A stretch of DNA of 64,000 bases, from the NCBI GenBank assembly GCA_944472155.2, contig OX235277.1, positions 27,290,804 to 27,354,803 of the forward strand, in the 5' to 3' direction. The stretch's first letter is position 1. Every line of letters starts with the position of its first letter. Below are positions 46,111-57,304 of this stretch, piece after piece. The notes beneath the pieces were generated by a model. The model did not search any database. It worked only from the letters and a program-made list of their open reading frames with translations, and was not told where the DNA came from. Made by a program: the position numbers and the translations under genes. Source of the stretch: Trichobilharzia szidati. Taxonomy: Eukaryota; Platyhelminthes; Trematoda; Strigeidida; Schistosomatidae.

Positions 46111-46364
46111 AGTTAATCGTGCTTAAAGTTTAACTTTCCATATACACACTGATACACACACGCATAACGTACTCCTTTTCCTCTCTCTGTTTTTGATGCT
46201 ATTACTCATTCACAGATGAAATGAATAATCAGACTGAATAAAATTCAATATGAACACTAATAGAGAGTATTCACTATTATATACACGTTATGAACTGTAA
46301 TCTAATGACAATATATTTACGTATATCGCTAGGATGTTCGATAATAATTATTCGATTTGAAAGT

Positions 46365-46735
46365 ATGGGTTTTGTAGGGATTGTGTTTGATTGGTTGGAG
46401 GATTTCATCATGAGCTGATATTAGTTAGAGAGCCACTAGAAAACCATCAGGGAGCACTGGACAGCTGTTTCATCAGCCTAGTTTGAGAATCTTCATCAGT
46501 ACATACCCAACCCACTGCCAGGGTTCACAACCAAGACCTTCTGGTTACAAGGTGAGAGAACTCATAGGCTACTAAACCACTGGTAGTCAATGCAGTGTCC
46601 AGTCCATGAATTCTAACTTCTGCCAATTCATGACATAGCGCGACCACTTCGCAATGTCTTCTTCGATGAGTTACTCCAGTACACTGTGATGGTTTTTCAA
46701 TGGTTCTCTAAATGATGTAAGCTGACGATTCAATT
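46365..46735 (-). mobile_element. SINE-B
   Basis: The outer terminus TTGTAGGGATTGTGTTTGAT and GGAGGATTTCATCATGAGCT is at left, and the inverse terminus (decayed) is at 46680-46735. On the minus strand: B box with GGTTGTGAACCC, hammerhead-like CTGATGAAGATTCTC (46501-46480) and GAAACAGCTGTCC. Confidence 0.72.
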
Positions 46736-46924
46736 TATTTAAAAAAAGTATTCATGTTGTCGATACCAGTTATTCTTTAACCACTACCCACATATAAGTG
46801 TAGAACCTGACGATCTAGGTGTTATCGAGAAAAATATCCTTAATTCACTGATCAGTGCATTTTTGGATTTACAATTGGCGTATTCAAGGAATGATTGACA
46901 CTAATTTCAATTATTATTATTATT

Positions 46925-47110
46925 AAGAAAGAATTCAGTGAAGAAAATTCTCTTTCGGACAACTTCATTGTCATAACTGTGCAGTCGTATATATCTGTGA
47001 ATTACAACAGATAATAACAATCAGTTTTATTGTGTGTGTGTGTGTGTGAGTTAAAGTTTGACAGTGAGGGTTAATACTAAAGTGGGATAATATTGGTGCA
47101 TAGTATTATG
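46925..47110 (-). repeat. Dispersed repeat R3, inverted
   Basis: Reverse complement of the 28460-28575 type sequence, including a TG microsatellite (47033-47049). Confidence 0.6.
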
Positions 47111-47519
47111 AGTCACAGCTACTTAGATAAGTATATGAATGACTAACTAAATAAATAAACAGCGGTCAACCTGAAGAATTTGAAGCTGAGATAGTGTTGA
47201 TGATAACAACTGAAAGAAACCTCCATAGAGAACGGATATTCTTTACGCTTCTTAGAGGTAAATAGCAAATTACGTGGAATAAATACAGAGATCGACAATG
47301 TTACTAAAAACGTGTTGCACCTAAACTTAGGATTTATGGGTGACACTGTGAGTGAGGTACTTAAAAATCGTCTGATGAGATCATTGAGACAAACGTTCTT
47401 TGCTGCCACCTTATGAATAACCAACCTACTCTAGCTGTCCACTGGTGAGCTCTAATGTCAAGGAATATCAATGTTACCTCAATTGTCTAATTCCATGTGT
47501 ATTTATATCTTCACCTGGT
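47111..47519. other. Unassigned; a minus-strand open frame may be PLE-derived
   Basis: The minus frame at 47424-47143 contains NPKFRCNTFLVTLSISVFIP and is not recognised with confidence. Confidence 0.3.
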
Positions 47520-47790
47520 GTTGAGGAGTTAGGTACATAAGAACTTCGTCGAGAAACATATCCCTCCGCCGAGTTCGAGAGTACCTCTCAGTTTGGCTGA
47601 TCAAAGGAGAACGTATAGGTATAAATTAATTCATCGATATTGCAACATAGTGTGCATAGTGACCACGAAGTAGCATCTGACACATTGTTTAATATAGCTT
47701 ACAAAGTTCGATAAAGTTTGCCGAAAGGGACACGAGTGCATTTGCTTTGTATAGCAGAGGCTTTGGCAATACATAACATAACATAAAGTC
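47520..47790 (+). mobile_element. Penelope-like element, C-terminal fragment
   Basis: Plus-strand pieces REYLSVWLIKGERIG (47568-47620) and VHSDHEVASDTLFNIAYKVR, LPKGTRVHLLCIAEALAI (47650-47770). They match the GIY-YIG end and the VNHAFRVIYRIP...LLNIAEAFGIH region of the PLE at 36.3 kb. Confidence 0.72.
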
Positions 47791-47899
47791 AGAACTTTGT
47801 GCCCAAAAGCAATGTGTACGATCTCTTTCGTTACCACCCCATGGTCTTGAATTTACCATGTAATTGTCATACAAACTTTGTTATCCTTCTTTATTCTCA

Positions 47900-48095
47900 C
47901 ATATTCACATTTCCGAATGTACTTTATTCTCCGATCATCTGTTTCACACACATATCTAGTGAACTTCAGGTTGACCTCTATTTATTTAGTTATTCATGCA
48001 TATATCTAAACAGCTGTGACTCATAATCCTCACTGTCAAACTTCAACACACACAAACATACACACAAGGAAACTGATTGTTATTATCTATTATAT
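47900..48095 (+). repeat. Dispersed repeat R3
   Basis: Direct match to 28345-28500. Interrupted at its right end by SINE-B. Confidence 0.65.
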
Positions 48096-48102
48096 TTTTA
48101 CG

Positions 48103-48235
48103 AGTTGATCACGGATTGATATCAGTTAGAGAACCATTGAAAACCAGGGAGTACTGGACAGCTGCTGTTTCATCCTAGTTTGGGAATCATCGGCAGTACG
48201 CACCCACTGGGATTCGAACCCAGGACCTTCCGTAT
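48103..48235 (-). mobile_element. SINE-B fragment
   Basis: Terminus, hammerhead-like core (CCGATGATTCCCAAACTAGG then GATGAAACAG) and B box GGGTTCGAATCCCAG on the minus strand. Truncated upstream of the B box. Confidence 0.7.
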
Positions 48236-48319
48236 GTCATAGATATACGAATGTACGAATTTTCTTGACTGATTTATGTATTTGTCCCTCAATGAGGATT
48301 ATTAAATAATTATTATTAT

Positions 48320-48715
48320 TAATTACAGGACTTCATCAGGAGTTTACATCGGTTGGAGAACCATTGGAAAACCAGCAGGGAGTACCGGACAACTGTTCCG
48401 TCAGCCTAGTTTGACACTGACTCTTCAGCAATATACACCCATCCCACTGTCAGGGTTCGAATCCAGGACCTTCCAGCTAGCTACAAGGCGAGCGAGCTCG
48501 TAGACCATTAAACCACTGGGACATGACTCAATAGCCACCCTATGAATTCCAATTTCTTTTAATTTAAGATATGGAGCGACTGACGCTAACGAATGTCGTC
48601 GGTGGCGAGTTTTTGTCCTCACACCCAATCTGCTGTATCCTACTGGTCACAGATTCCTTAGGCGATGTCAACTTCTGATGAAATCCTGTAACCAATCAAT
48701 CAAATCCATACAAAC
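48320..48715 (-). mobile_element. SINE-B, full length with inverted outer termini
   Basis: The left terminus GGACTTCATCAGGAGTTTAC is mirrored at right (ACTTCTGATGAAATCCTGTA). B box GGATTCGAACCC and A-box region TGGTTTAATGGTCTACGAG on the minus strand. The hammerhead-like block at 48425-48400 is decayed. Confidence 0.75.
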
Positions 48716-48734
48716 CAATACTTCAACTATTGTC

Positions 48735-49010
48735 ATTATTATTAATGTCTTGTATTTCTAGTGGGATGTAGGGCTTCAACACCAAATATCCTTTCCACTA
48801 ATTTCTTTGCTGACACTTTCAACTGGTTTCGTGATTACCCTCAAACTATTGCTTCCACTTCAATTGATCATCTCAATATTACAATCAGATGCCCAGCTCG
48901 TCACTACCTTTTTGAGTTTCACTCATGAGCCTGGCATGCGACATCACTTAAATGTCTTCTCAGTCTATTATCTCCCATCAGTCTACATATCCTTCTGCAC
49001 ATTTGGTACT
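48735..49010 (-). mobile_element. RTE2 3' end, decayed
   Basis: ATT repeat, then a diverged tail (TTTCTAGTGGGATGTAGGGC) and C-terminal region in minus orientation. No intact frame. Confidence 0.6.
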
Positions 49011-49244
49011 TATAATTTCCGGACTGTCATCTGGTCTTCAGAGTTGAACGAGGGCAACTGATGACAAGGTAGGTTACATTTTTATATATGAAGTACTTAT
49101 TACTGACAAAAGGGAGGTTGGGAGCCGAACCTTCTATATGACTGATGAGCATTCTACTATTTACTTCCAATGCATAGAAGGGATTTAGTATCAGTAATTT
49201 GATTTGTAGCTGATTAACAGTGTTTAACGCTCTCTTTATCAGGG

Positions 49245-50150
49245 AATCTCTGTCTGTCTGTATTCAACATAGAACTTTGCACCGATATGCGGCAGTTGAA
49301 GTCGCCACACTCCATGTAGCGCACAAAGCAAGAGAAGAAATGCATAATATAGACGGTAAACAGAGGTGTGAGACAAAGGAATAGTAGTAACGAAGAACAA
49401 TATAGTCTCATCGGAAATTATAAGTCTCAAGGAGTGTATACATCTGCGCCACTGAGAACGACTTTGAGCCATATCACCGATTGTCTCCAGCCATTGGTTT
49501 TTACCGCCACGAGGACCCCAGCCAGTCAGGAAGTCTATACCTTCCTATGTGGCTTAAACTAACTGTTGTGGATTTTATTGTATGGTTCCATTTTTTGATT
49601 TGACCGACGCTAGCTCTTTTCCAGCCTAACCCTATGTCAGTCAGCTAACATTGCCCGTCGAGGAAGGCGATGACTAGGCATACGTAATACATGTCCTAAC
49701 CATTTCAGTCGATGTAATTTCACAGCCTTGTCGATTGATCTCCCCCCCCACCTACGTAGCACTCGACGTCTAACCTCAATATTGCTCACCTTATTATACC
49801 ACGCCAAATAACACGGGAGACAGAACGCAGACACCTATGATGAAAGACAGCTAATCTTTTCATTTCTTCCGCTCTCATTGGCCAGGCCTCACAGCCATAG
49901 AGGAGGTCGGAGCGGACTACTGAGCAGTACACACGTCCTTTGGTCGATAGTCGGATATCACGTCTACGCCAGAGACGGCGTATTCTGGCATATGCGAAAC
50001 TAGCCCTCTGTATCCTTGCTGAGATTTCGTCTGAGATCAACCCGTTGGTGCTGATGCAGCTTCCCAAATAAGTGAAGCGGTCAATGTGCTCTACCACTTC
50101 ACTCCCTATTTCTAAACTAGGAGTCAGTGTAGTCCAGTCCAGGGAATAAG
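49245..50150 (-). mobile_element. RTE1 3' end, minus orientation
   Basis: Minus frames at 50097-49786 and 49834-49637: EHIDRFTYLGSCISTNGLIS, RIQRASFAYARIRRLWRRRD, LSTKGRVYCSVVRSDLLYGC, then WYNKVSNIEVRRRVLRRWGG and LHRLKWLGHVLRMPSHRLPR. Collinear with 50550-51460 but inverted. The 3' end carries CTGTCTGTCTG at 49250-49262. Confidence 0.88.
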
Positions 50151-50549
50151 ACCAATTTTCTCAAGAATTCACAAGTGTTTGTTTAATAAGTTTGTGAAAG
50201 CTGGACATCTATGCCAACGACAATTAAGTCATCAAATACAACAAATAAATTGGTGTGGTTGGGTGTTTTGTTTCTAAGTTGGATGGTTTACTTGCTTGTC
50301 CTTTCAAACAACAATTTTAGTTCCAACTCCTACTACATAAGGTCAGCCAGTTTGGCGGTTGTAATTCTATTCTAGGCCAGTTTTTAGAGACAGAGAAAGA
50401 GAGAGCGGGGTAGGAAAATTCCCCGAATAAATTATTTCTTAAAACGGATAATCATTTGACTATCTGGTAGGCGTTTCTCCCCAACATTCACTTCTTCATA
50501 TCAGTAATTAATTTCTTGTTATAATCATAACAGAGAGGGAGATAGAGAG

Positions 50550-51460
50550 GTGCTGCTACAGGACTGGACTAAGTCAACTCCTAGCTTAGTGATAGGGAGT
50601 GAAGTGATAGAAACTGTTGACCGCTTCACCTATTTGGGAAGTTGTATCAGCACCAACGGACTGATTGGCGACGAAATCTCAACACGGATCCAAAAAGCTC
50701 GAGCTGCTTTCTCTAACTTACGCCATCTCTGGCGTAGGCGTGACATCCGGCTATCAACCAAGGGACGTGTGTACTGCTCAGCAGTTCGCTCCATCCTTCT
50801 CTATGGCTCTGAAACATGGCCAGTACGAGTTGAAGACATGAAAAGGTTGACTGTTTTTGATCATAGATGTCTGCGATCTCTTTCTCACGTTAGGTGGCAT
50901 AATAAGGTAGGTAATGTTGACGTTAGGCGTAGTGTTGGGCAAAGAGGGAAAATCAATAGACGAGGCTATGAAGTTACATAGATTGAGATGGCTAGGTCAC
51001 GTGCTGCGCATGCCTAACCATCGCCTCCCCCGACGGACGGGCATTACTAGCTGATATAGGTGCAGGTTGGAAAAGAGTAAGTGGTGGTCAAACAAAAACA
51101 TGGCCTCATCAATCCATGAAATCCTTGACAGTTAAACTGAGTCAGGTAGGGAGATGCAGACTTCCAGGTTAAAGGGCTCTCGAGACTCTAAGAATCAATG
51201 GCTGGAGACAATAGGCGACATGGCTCAAAATCGTTGTCAATGGCTCACGCAGATGTATTCAGTCTCTGTAATCTTTCATATTCCTTTCTACCATTACTCA
51301 TTCTGTTTCACTCTTATACTTGTCAAAACTCTATTGATTCCCTTCACTCATCTTTTTGTCTACCTTTGTGTGCTATTTGGAAGGTAGCAGCTCGAACTGC
51401 TGCACTTCGGTGCCAAGTTCTATGTTGCATCCAGACAGACAGACAGACAGACAGATAGAG
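50550..51460 (+). mobile_element. RTE1 3' end, plus orientation
   Basis: Frame at 50550-50981: LLQDWTKSTPSLVIGSEVIE, VDRFTYLGSCISTNGLIGDE, LWRRRDIRLSTKGRVYCSAV, RSILLYGSETWPVRVEDMKR, FDHRCLRSLSHVRWHNKVGN. The rest of the tail follows in a shifted frame to about 51250 and the element ends with a CAGA repeat (51432-51460). It forms a head-to-head pair with 49245-50150, about 400 bases apart. Confidence 0.9.
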
Positions 51461-51608
51461 AGGATATATGACTTGTTAATGATTCAACATTTTTGCGGAT
51501 TCGAATACCTCTTCCAAATTTCCTGTTTCCATCAGAATCACAAATACACACGCACACACACAGTAACATGCATATATATATATATACATCAAAATATTCA
51601 ATACTTAC

Positions 51609-51849
51609 TAATGAGAACCTATGCAAAAAGTGTCCTTCTACTTCTTTGTCTGGACATTCCAGTTTACGAATCACATCAAAGCATTGATTCAGCTGAGTGA
51701 ATACATCGACAACAGAATTTGAATATAATACATGTTCACTGGAACATTGGAAACCGTCTTGTTTATCCCGATCATAGGCATTTCTTAGATAATTTGCAGA
51801 GACTTCATCATTTTCAGACAACCAAATTAATACAAGACCTTCGAACCAG
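51609..51849 (-). CDS. unc13: UNC-13 exon (MUN domain core)
   Basis: A 241-base exon. The acceptor is CACCTTCAG after a T-rich tract and the donor is GTAAGT. It encodes WFEGLVLIWLSENDEVS, then DRDKQDGFQCSSEH, SVVDVFTQLNQCFDVIRKLE and CPDKEVEGHFLHRFS. This is the most recognisable UNC-13 block (Munc13: [52 protein letters not shown]). It ends in phase 0. The following intron is about 15.7 kb and is filled with PLEs, SINEs, RTE fragments, Merlin and a CTAC microsatellite. Confidence 0.95.
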
Positions 51850-51984
51850 CTGAAGGTGAAAAATGAAAAAAATAAATAAATAAGAAAGGTAGGATGATTT
51901 AAAATACGAAAAGAAATAACTCTGTGTAAACTCTACAGTTTGTGTTGGTTATTTTAATAAGTTTATGGAAAATTTTTCAAAAAA

Positions 51985-52190
51985 CCGAGCTAACATCAGT
52001 TAGAGAACTCTTGAAAAGTCTGGGAGTACTGGACAGCCGTTTCGTCTGTGACACTGGCTAGCGATTGAGCTAAAATATAAATCACGAATAGGCAGAAGTT
52101 AGAATTCATGGGCTGGTCATTGCATCGACTACCAGTGGTTTAATGACCCATGACATCTCACCTTGTAACCAGAAGGTCTTATTTCTCAGA
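51985..52190. mobile_element. SINE-B, internally rearranged
   Basis: The left part (terminus plus GTACTGGACAGCCGTTTCGT) is in minus orientation. The right part (ACCAGTGGTTTAATGACCCA, CCTTGTAACCAGAAGGTC) is in plus orientation, so the copy is an inversion product. Confidence 0.6.
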
Positions 52191-52849
52191 AATTAATGTT
52201 CCTTTGGAGATTCTAACGTGTATAATTCAATGTGAAAGTAAATATTAGAGATTTCGGAAAGGTATTGAATATGCTGTGTGTATTATTTTTTAACTTTCCC
52301 TCTCATGTAATTTGGGAAAAGATGTTTAAACATTCTCAAGACTCCAAGATAGCTTTTGTTACAGATCAGTATTTACTGAAGAATTGGTGGATAACTGGTT
52401 CATTGTATTCCAGGAATGTGCACGACCCACTAGTCGATTCAATCTACAGACATTAGGTTGCAAAGTCAGCATTTCATCATTTCTCAACTAGGTTGATGAA
52501 TGATGTTCAACTTCCTCTGGTGTCTGACACAGTGCAAAGAGGATTAAAATTTGCGTAGCAATTGCTGAAACCAGGGATAGTGCAGCTGATCTGAAGAGCA
52601 AACGCACTTGTCACCAAAAGCTGTCATCAGCATGAATTTCCGAAAACCTCACCAAGTTTACTAGTTCGCTAGTTTTCTAGCTGGTCCTGAGCTTATGTAA
52701 AGAGGGAAGGTTGGGCGTGGTGTTAGCGTTCCTACATATGAGAAATCAGTCTAAAAATTGTCAACTGAACAGTTTGTAATCTACTCCGGTTACCCAGACG
52801 ACAACCACGAGCACACTGAGGTATTGAGTGGCTGTCATGATGTTATCAA
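52191..52849. other. Intronic, unassigned
   Basis: The open frame at 52232-52456 is not recognised. 52700-52730 has a trace of SINE-A body (GAGGGAAGGTTGGGCGTGG). Confidence 0.35.
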
Positions 52850-53300
52850 CAACAGTCAAGGCTTTCATGTGGCGGGAACCAATCTTCTGCAGGATGAGAG
52901 CAAGATTCAACTCAAAATGATAGAAATTTACAATTAACCAATGTTACACTGCTACAAACAACCCAACAACAGGGAAGAAAGAATTCTTCAGACAAGTGCA
53001 TGCAATATTGAATAAGACCGTAAACAGTGACATCAAAATCCTGGTGGGTGATACGAATGTAGAACTGGAAACGGAAGAAATGAAGGAGGAACACATCAAG
53101 GGCTACAAGATTCTCAGCAAAATCAATGAGAATGGAAAACTTTTCGCAAACTTATGTACATTCAATGATTTGGTGATTAGAAGTGGCGTGTAAAAGCACA
53201 AGGATATATGCAAAGCGACAGGAACTTCGTCTGACGAACACACTACAAACCAGATAGACTTCACCTCAGTGATTCACAAGGCAATCGAGTGGGTAGCGAC
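52850..53300 (+). mobile_element. RTE-type endonuclease fragment
   Basis: Plus frame at 52996-53193: LNKTVNSDIKILVGDTNVEL, then GYKILSKINENGKLFANLCT and FNDLVIRSG, followed by KHKDICKATGTSS and TTNQIDFTSVI in another frame. This is the apurinic-type endonuclease of RTE elements. The GDFNA motif reads GDTNV, so catalysis is probably lost. It could be the 5' half of the RTE2 family. Confidence 0.78.
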
Positions 53301-54017
53301 AATTTGAGCGTGTGTCCGAGGTTGACAGTGAGATGGTTGTTTGAGGAGTTCTGTAGCTGTCTCCAAAGGGATTACACCCAATCAGTCTTATACTTCGGTT
53401 AGCTGCTCGATGTGACCAATATTTATTTAAGATCTCAACGCTCAGTTGACTGAGCAGTGATGAGTGAATTCGCGAAATCAAAGAAATGTGTAGCAAAAGG
53501 ACCGTTTTTCAAGTTAATGGTGGCTAGCATTTGAATCTGGGCTGCACACTTCGCCCTGTTCGGGACTCATCATCTGAACACAGCTGCACCCTCAGTGAGT
53601 GATGGTTTTTTCGCTGAGAGAAGTCTTGAAATCAGTCAACAAGCAATGCTAATTAGCTAGAATAAATAACGACAGATACTTACTACAAAAGAGTGATCCA
53701 TCGTAGCCTAATGGATTATGCTTGAATGTTTTAAGCAGTGAGTTCTGATTTCGAGATTTCATGGGGAAATAATCACTCACCGAAGATGTAGAAAAAATCC
53801 GCCTAATGAGTCTTAATCAAGATGGAGTTTGCTCAGACACCGTCAACTGAACTCTACTCGTCTACCAGATAACATCAACAAACGCCATCATATTAATCTA
53901 AAAATGTTGTCAAAGCATTCATACTAACAGCCAACATGACAAGAGACACTGGAAATTTCCATCCAATGGAACCAAATAACAGAAAATTTGAAATTATAAT
54001 TTCTTATAACGATTTGT
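53301..54017. other. Intronic; contains a decayed hammerhead
   Basis: 53585-53530 on the minus strand reads ATGATGAGTCCCGAACAGGG CGAAG and then a helix-I-like CCAGATTC...TGCTAGCCACC. It resembles the schistosome hammerhead with the first core base and the A next to GAA altered. 53700-53760 may be a tRNA-like remnant (TAGCCTAATGGATTATGC). Confidence 0.5.
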
Positions 54018-54261
54018 TGTGCGCCGGCGGCACAGCGGCAGAGTGCTCGCCAACCCCTCATTTGGTCTGGAGTTCGATCCCCTGTCACCGACGCACTCCT
54101 TTACCTCGCTAAGCCGGGAAAAAAGAAGACTGATAAAGAGGAAAGGTTGGGTATGAGGCTAGTAACCCCATCCTGTAAAAATAATCACTACTGCTACAGA
54201 AACCTCAAGCCAGAGGCTTGAAGCCCTTTGTTCCACTGGGGAACGTAAGGGAATAAAAAAA
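54018..54261 (+). mobile_element. SINE-A with short TSD
   Basis: Head GTGCGCCGGCGGCACAGCGG, B box GAGTTCGATCCCC, body GGTTGGGTATGAGGCTAGTA, tail GAAGCCCTTTGTTCCACTGG, ending GGAATAAAAAA. ATAACGA is present just before and just after. It sits about 280 bases from the UNC-13 exon at 54543. Confidence 0.88.
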
Positions 54262-54542
54262 GTAATAACGACTTTTTATTTTTAAATGGACGTGCTATTG
54301 CTAATTTTCACCAATTTTAGTCGCCTGCAGTTGATTTCGCTTGCTGCCATGTTCTGCTGAGTTCAAATTATTTTCAGAGAAAGGGAACTGAACACATATT
54401 CACTACAGAAAGCTACACAATTGTTATTGCAAACCAGTTGTGAATGAGATCCTTTCCCCCTGTCTCCTAAAGAATTATTTTTTTAGAACTATATATATAC
54501 CTTATTTTTTGTAATACTGACCAAAACAGTGTTGCCACTTAC

Positions 54543-54875
54543 CGTGGATATTCGGGGACAACATTTTTAAATCTTGCCAATGGTGCTATATACGTGTTGT
54601 AAAACCATTTAACACGGAAACAAAGATTCATGTAATCCGATGACTTTATCTTAGGCATTCTACTTCTTAGTCCAATTTCCTGTTGTATTGCTTTCAATTT
54701 TGCTTGACGTAATTTCTCCATCTGTGGTAAACTGTCCAGTGTATCTTCTTCTGTACTATTAAAGTAATACTTAGCTGCAAGTGTATGTTGAGCTAATCCA
54801 TTGGCCAGATCTTCAGAGAGACATTTCCATACCATTTCAGCAGACATATCGCCTAGATTAATTTCATGAGGAAAT
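54543..54875 (-). CDS. unc13: UNC-13 exon (MUN domain, with an extra charged insertion)
   Basis: A 333-base exon with acceptor TTGTTAG and donor GTAAGT. It opens with FPHEINLGDMSAEMVWKCL (Munc13: FPQELNVGKISAEVMWSLF) and ends with the block SSDYMNLCFRVKWFYN...VPEYP (Munc13: SADYMNLHFKVKWLYN...VPEYP). Between the two blocks lies a Lys/Glu/Gln-rich insertion of roughly 40 residues (around KYYFNSTEEDTLDSLPQMEK and KLRQAKLKAIQQEIGLRSRM) that the vertebrate proteins I remember do not have. No stop or frame break is visible. The exon ends with CG, which becomes an Arg codon with the first base of the next exon. The upstream intron (3.9 kb) holds the 57.3-kb SINE palindrome. Confidence 0.94.
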
Positions 54876-55014
54876 CTAACAAAACAACGAAATAAAAAAC
54901 AACAACAGTGAAACAGTTTATGATCATGATATATATATATACTGAAGTGAATATATGACTAGTTATTTTACAAAGCACATGAACCAAAGGCATTTAGACA
55001 TCATTAGAAACCTA

Positions 55015-55140
55015 GAAGCACAGTGGACAAGTGTTTCGCACCAGTGTGGGACTCTTCATCGGTGGGTAACCACAGGAATTTCAGGTGATAAGGAAAAGCC
55101 TGTGGACCCTTCATCCACTCTGACTGTAATCCAACACTCG
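55015..55140 (-). mobile_element. SINE-B fragment
   Basis: Contains CAGTGTGGGACTCTTCATCG and CAGTGGACAAGTGTTTCGCA in plus orientation, i.e. the hammerhead-like core inverted. Strongly decayed. Confidence 0.45.
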
Positions 55141-55207
55141 TGAAGCTAAATAACACTTCATGTCTTTTCCATGGACAAGCAGATTTTGCCTTGGTTTTCT
55201 TATTTGT

Positions 55208-55437
55208 TATTTTTTTTCCTTCACGTTCCCCAGTGGAACATAGGGCTTCAAGCTAGTGGCTTGAAGTTTCTGTAGCTGTGCTTATTTTACAGGATGGGGT
55301 TGCTAGCGTCATGCTCAACCTTTCCTCTTCACCAGCATTATTTCTGGCTTAGCGAGGTAAAAGAGTGCGTCAGTGGCCGGGGATCGAACTCCGGACCATG
55401 TACATGGTCGGCGAGCGTCCTAACCTCGCCATGATCA
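55208..55437 (-). mobile_element. SINE-A, minus orientation
   Basis: Tail TTCACGTTCCCCAGTGGAAC ATAGGGCTTC, body, and head with B box GGAGTTCGATCCCCGG and A-box-like ATGGCGAGGTTAGGACGC on the minus strand. Near full length. Confidence 0.85.
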
Positions 55438-55547
55438 CTTCCTAGCTAAATTGCCTATTATTCATGGCTTACGAAGGCGAATAAATACTATGAAATTTAG
55501 CGTTCAGTAACTCTTCAAAATATGTTTTGGCTCAAAGCTCTAGTGGA

Positions 55548-55830
55548 TAACTTTTTGGTGCATCGCTGGTTTAGTGGTAGAGCACTAACCGACCAAGCAC
55601 TTGGTTCTGGTTTGATTCTCGGTGGACACATTCGCCTAGGTGGTCGTAAACCCGGGATAGAGTGAACATCTGTGATGTAGCCAGAAGCCCTAGCTCGTAG
55701 CAGCAAGGTCATCTCTTCGGTAATTCCAGAAGTCCCAATCCCCACATTCCATTCGGGATACAAAAGAATGACAAAAGTGGATTCACTTGATTCTTGACTT
55801 GTTTGATTGAACGCAATGTAGAACTCTCTG
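55548..55830 (+). mobile_element. Other tRNA-headed SINE
   Basis: Head GTGCATCGCTGGTTTAGTGG TAGAGCAC with a clear A box, then B-box-like GGTTTGATTCT. The downstream body differs from SINE-A (AAACCCGGGATAGAGTGAAC). No second copy is seen in the window. Confidence 0.55.
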
Positions 55831-57304
55831 TAGTTCATCAGAACATCTACAGTAGTTATATGAAAGTATTTGTCGATTGAAACCTCTCAACACAAGGCTG
55901 TTAAATTGGACGAATTGAGAGCATTTAAGAAAAATAGACTAACGCTGTATACTAATGGCTGAAAACCAAGCACGTCTTGCTTGTGGTTGAAATAATAAGC
56001 AGCAATCCAAGGCATGAAACGCACGAGTGACTTTGAAACGTAATTGTAGAATGAGTTAATCGAACCAGATAACACTATATTCATGAAAATAGGTCTTGGA
56101 TACTGTGTAGGGATACTAAACAGGTTATTTAGTTTTAGTTTGAGCTAGGGAAAGCTTAGGGTTAGCCTAGAGACATGTTAGCGTCAGGTTATAACCTGAT
56201 TAGGGATATATTAGGGTTTGCTAGGGCTAGTTAGGGACCCGAATTTTCTTTCTACAGCAACCACTCGTTAATCAGTTATTGATATATTCGTTCCTCTTGG
56301 ATTAGCATTCTTTAACTATGCTGTTGTTCTTTAGCCAGACCAAAGTGATCTGAACACTGGATGGCCAGTTTGACAATTCGGAGACGAGTTCAATTCACTT
56401 AAGAGATGTGAATGAGTTAGTTGGGCTAGCGGCTAATAAATGAAATGAAATTCATCATTTGTAAGAACTGCATAGTTTGAGGTGGGAAAAATAGTCCTTT
56501 GTGAGAGTATAATGCTGCCGATAACGGATATATAAAATACTTTGAGGTGTGGGAACATCAAATGAGAATAAGGGCAGGAAGAATTATAAGGACCAACAAT
56601 TCACAGTGCACCGTAATGGCGAGCCACCTAGCATGGTGGCCACATTGCAAACATGACTGATAGAATTCAGTCTGCACCGAAGATAGGACTAGACACATTA
56701 CTAGACACACATTACACTAGTTACTGACTAGTGTGCAATCAAAAAAAGAATTATAAGGACCATATGGAATGGACAGCTTACTAATGAATTCTGTGAACAG
56801 AAAACTGATTGTAATTCATTCAGTGTTTCATCGAATCTGTAATTCTAGCAGTCCTGTTATTACTCTCAATGAAGAATTTCACTCGAAAAGTGTTTCGAGC
56901 ATCTTAGACCCGCTAAATCATAAACAGTGTCTATCACGAAGAAGGTAATCTTTCTAGTTCTAAAATTCACGTGAAACCCATTGATAGAAACAATTAGCTT
57001 ATTATTAACTGTTTACTCAACTAAATATTGATACACTTTGTTCACACAACTTTTGGTTCAGTTATGCTTGTGAAGTAAAAGTCTGCGTTTCTCTGTTATT
57101 CATCGTATAAACAACATCATCTGTCAGTAAAGAGTAAGGTATGTCCATCTTAGAGTTAACTCGTTTTGATGTTTAAATGAGCATAATTACTTTATTCTAG
57201 AAAGGTTTATCCTAAGAGCACTACTTAAGAGTGTTTGATTGGTTCTGAAAACCAAGTGAACTCAAATTTTATAAATTGAACTTTCACTTGTTGGTTTACG
57301 TGGA
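55831..57304. other. Intronic, unassigned
   Basis: 56100-56240 has several TTAGGG-like words. 56345-56400 matches 20835-20905. 56690-56735 holds a small palindrome (CACTAGTTACTGACTAGTG). No coding recognised. Confidence 0.4.

Noticed and set aside
47033..47049. TG repeat as a Z-DNA or regulatory site
   Set aside because: Short and part of the dispersed R3 repeat; no supporting context.
56100..56240. TTAGGG-like words suggesting an interstitial telomeric repeat
   Set aside because: Only four scattered, non-tandem hexamers; no array.
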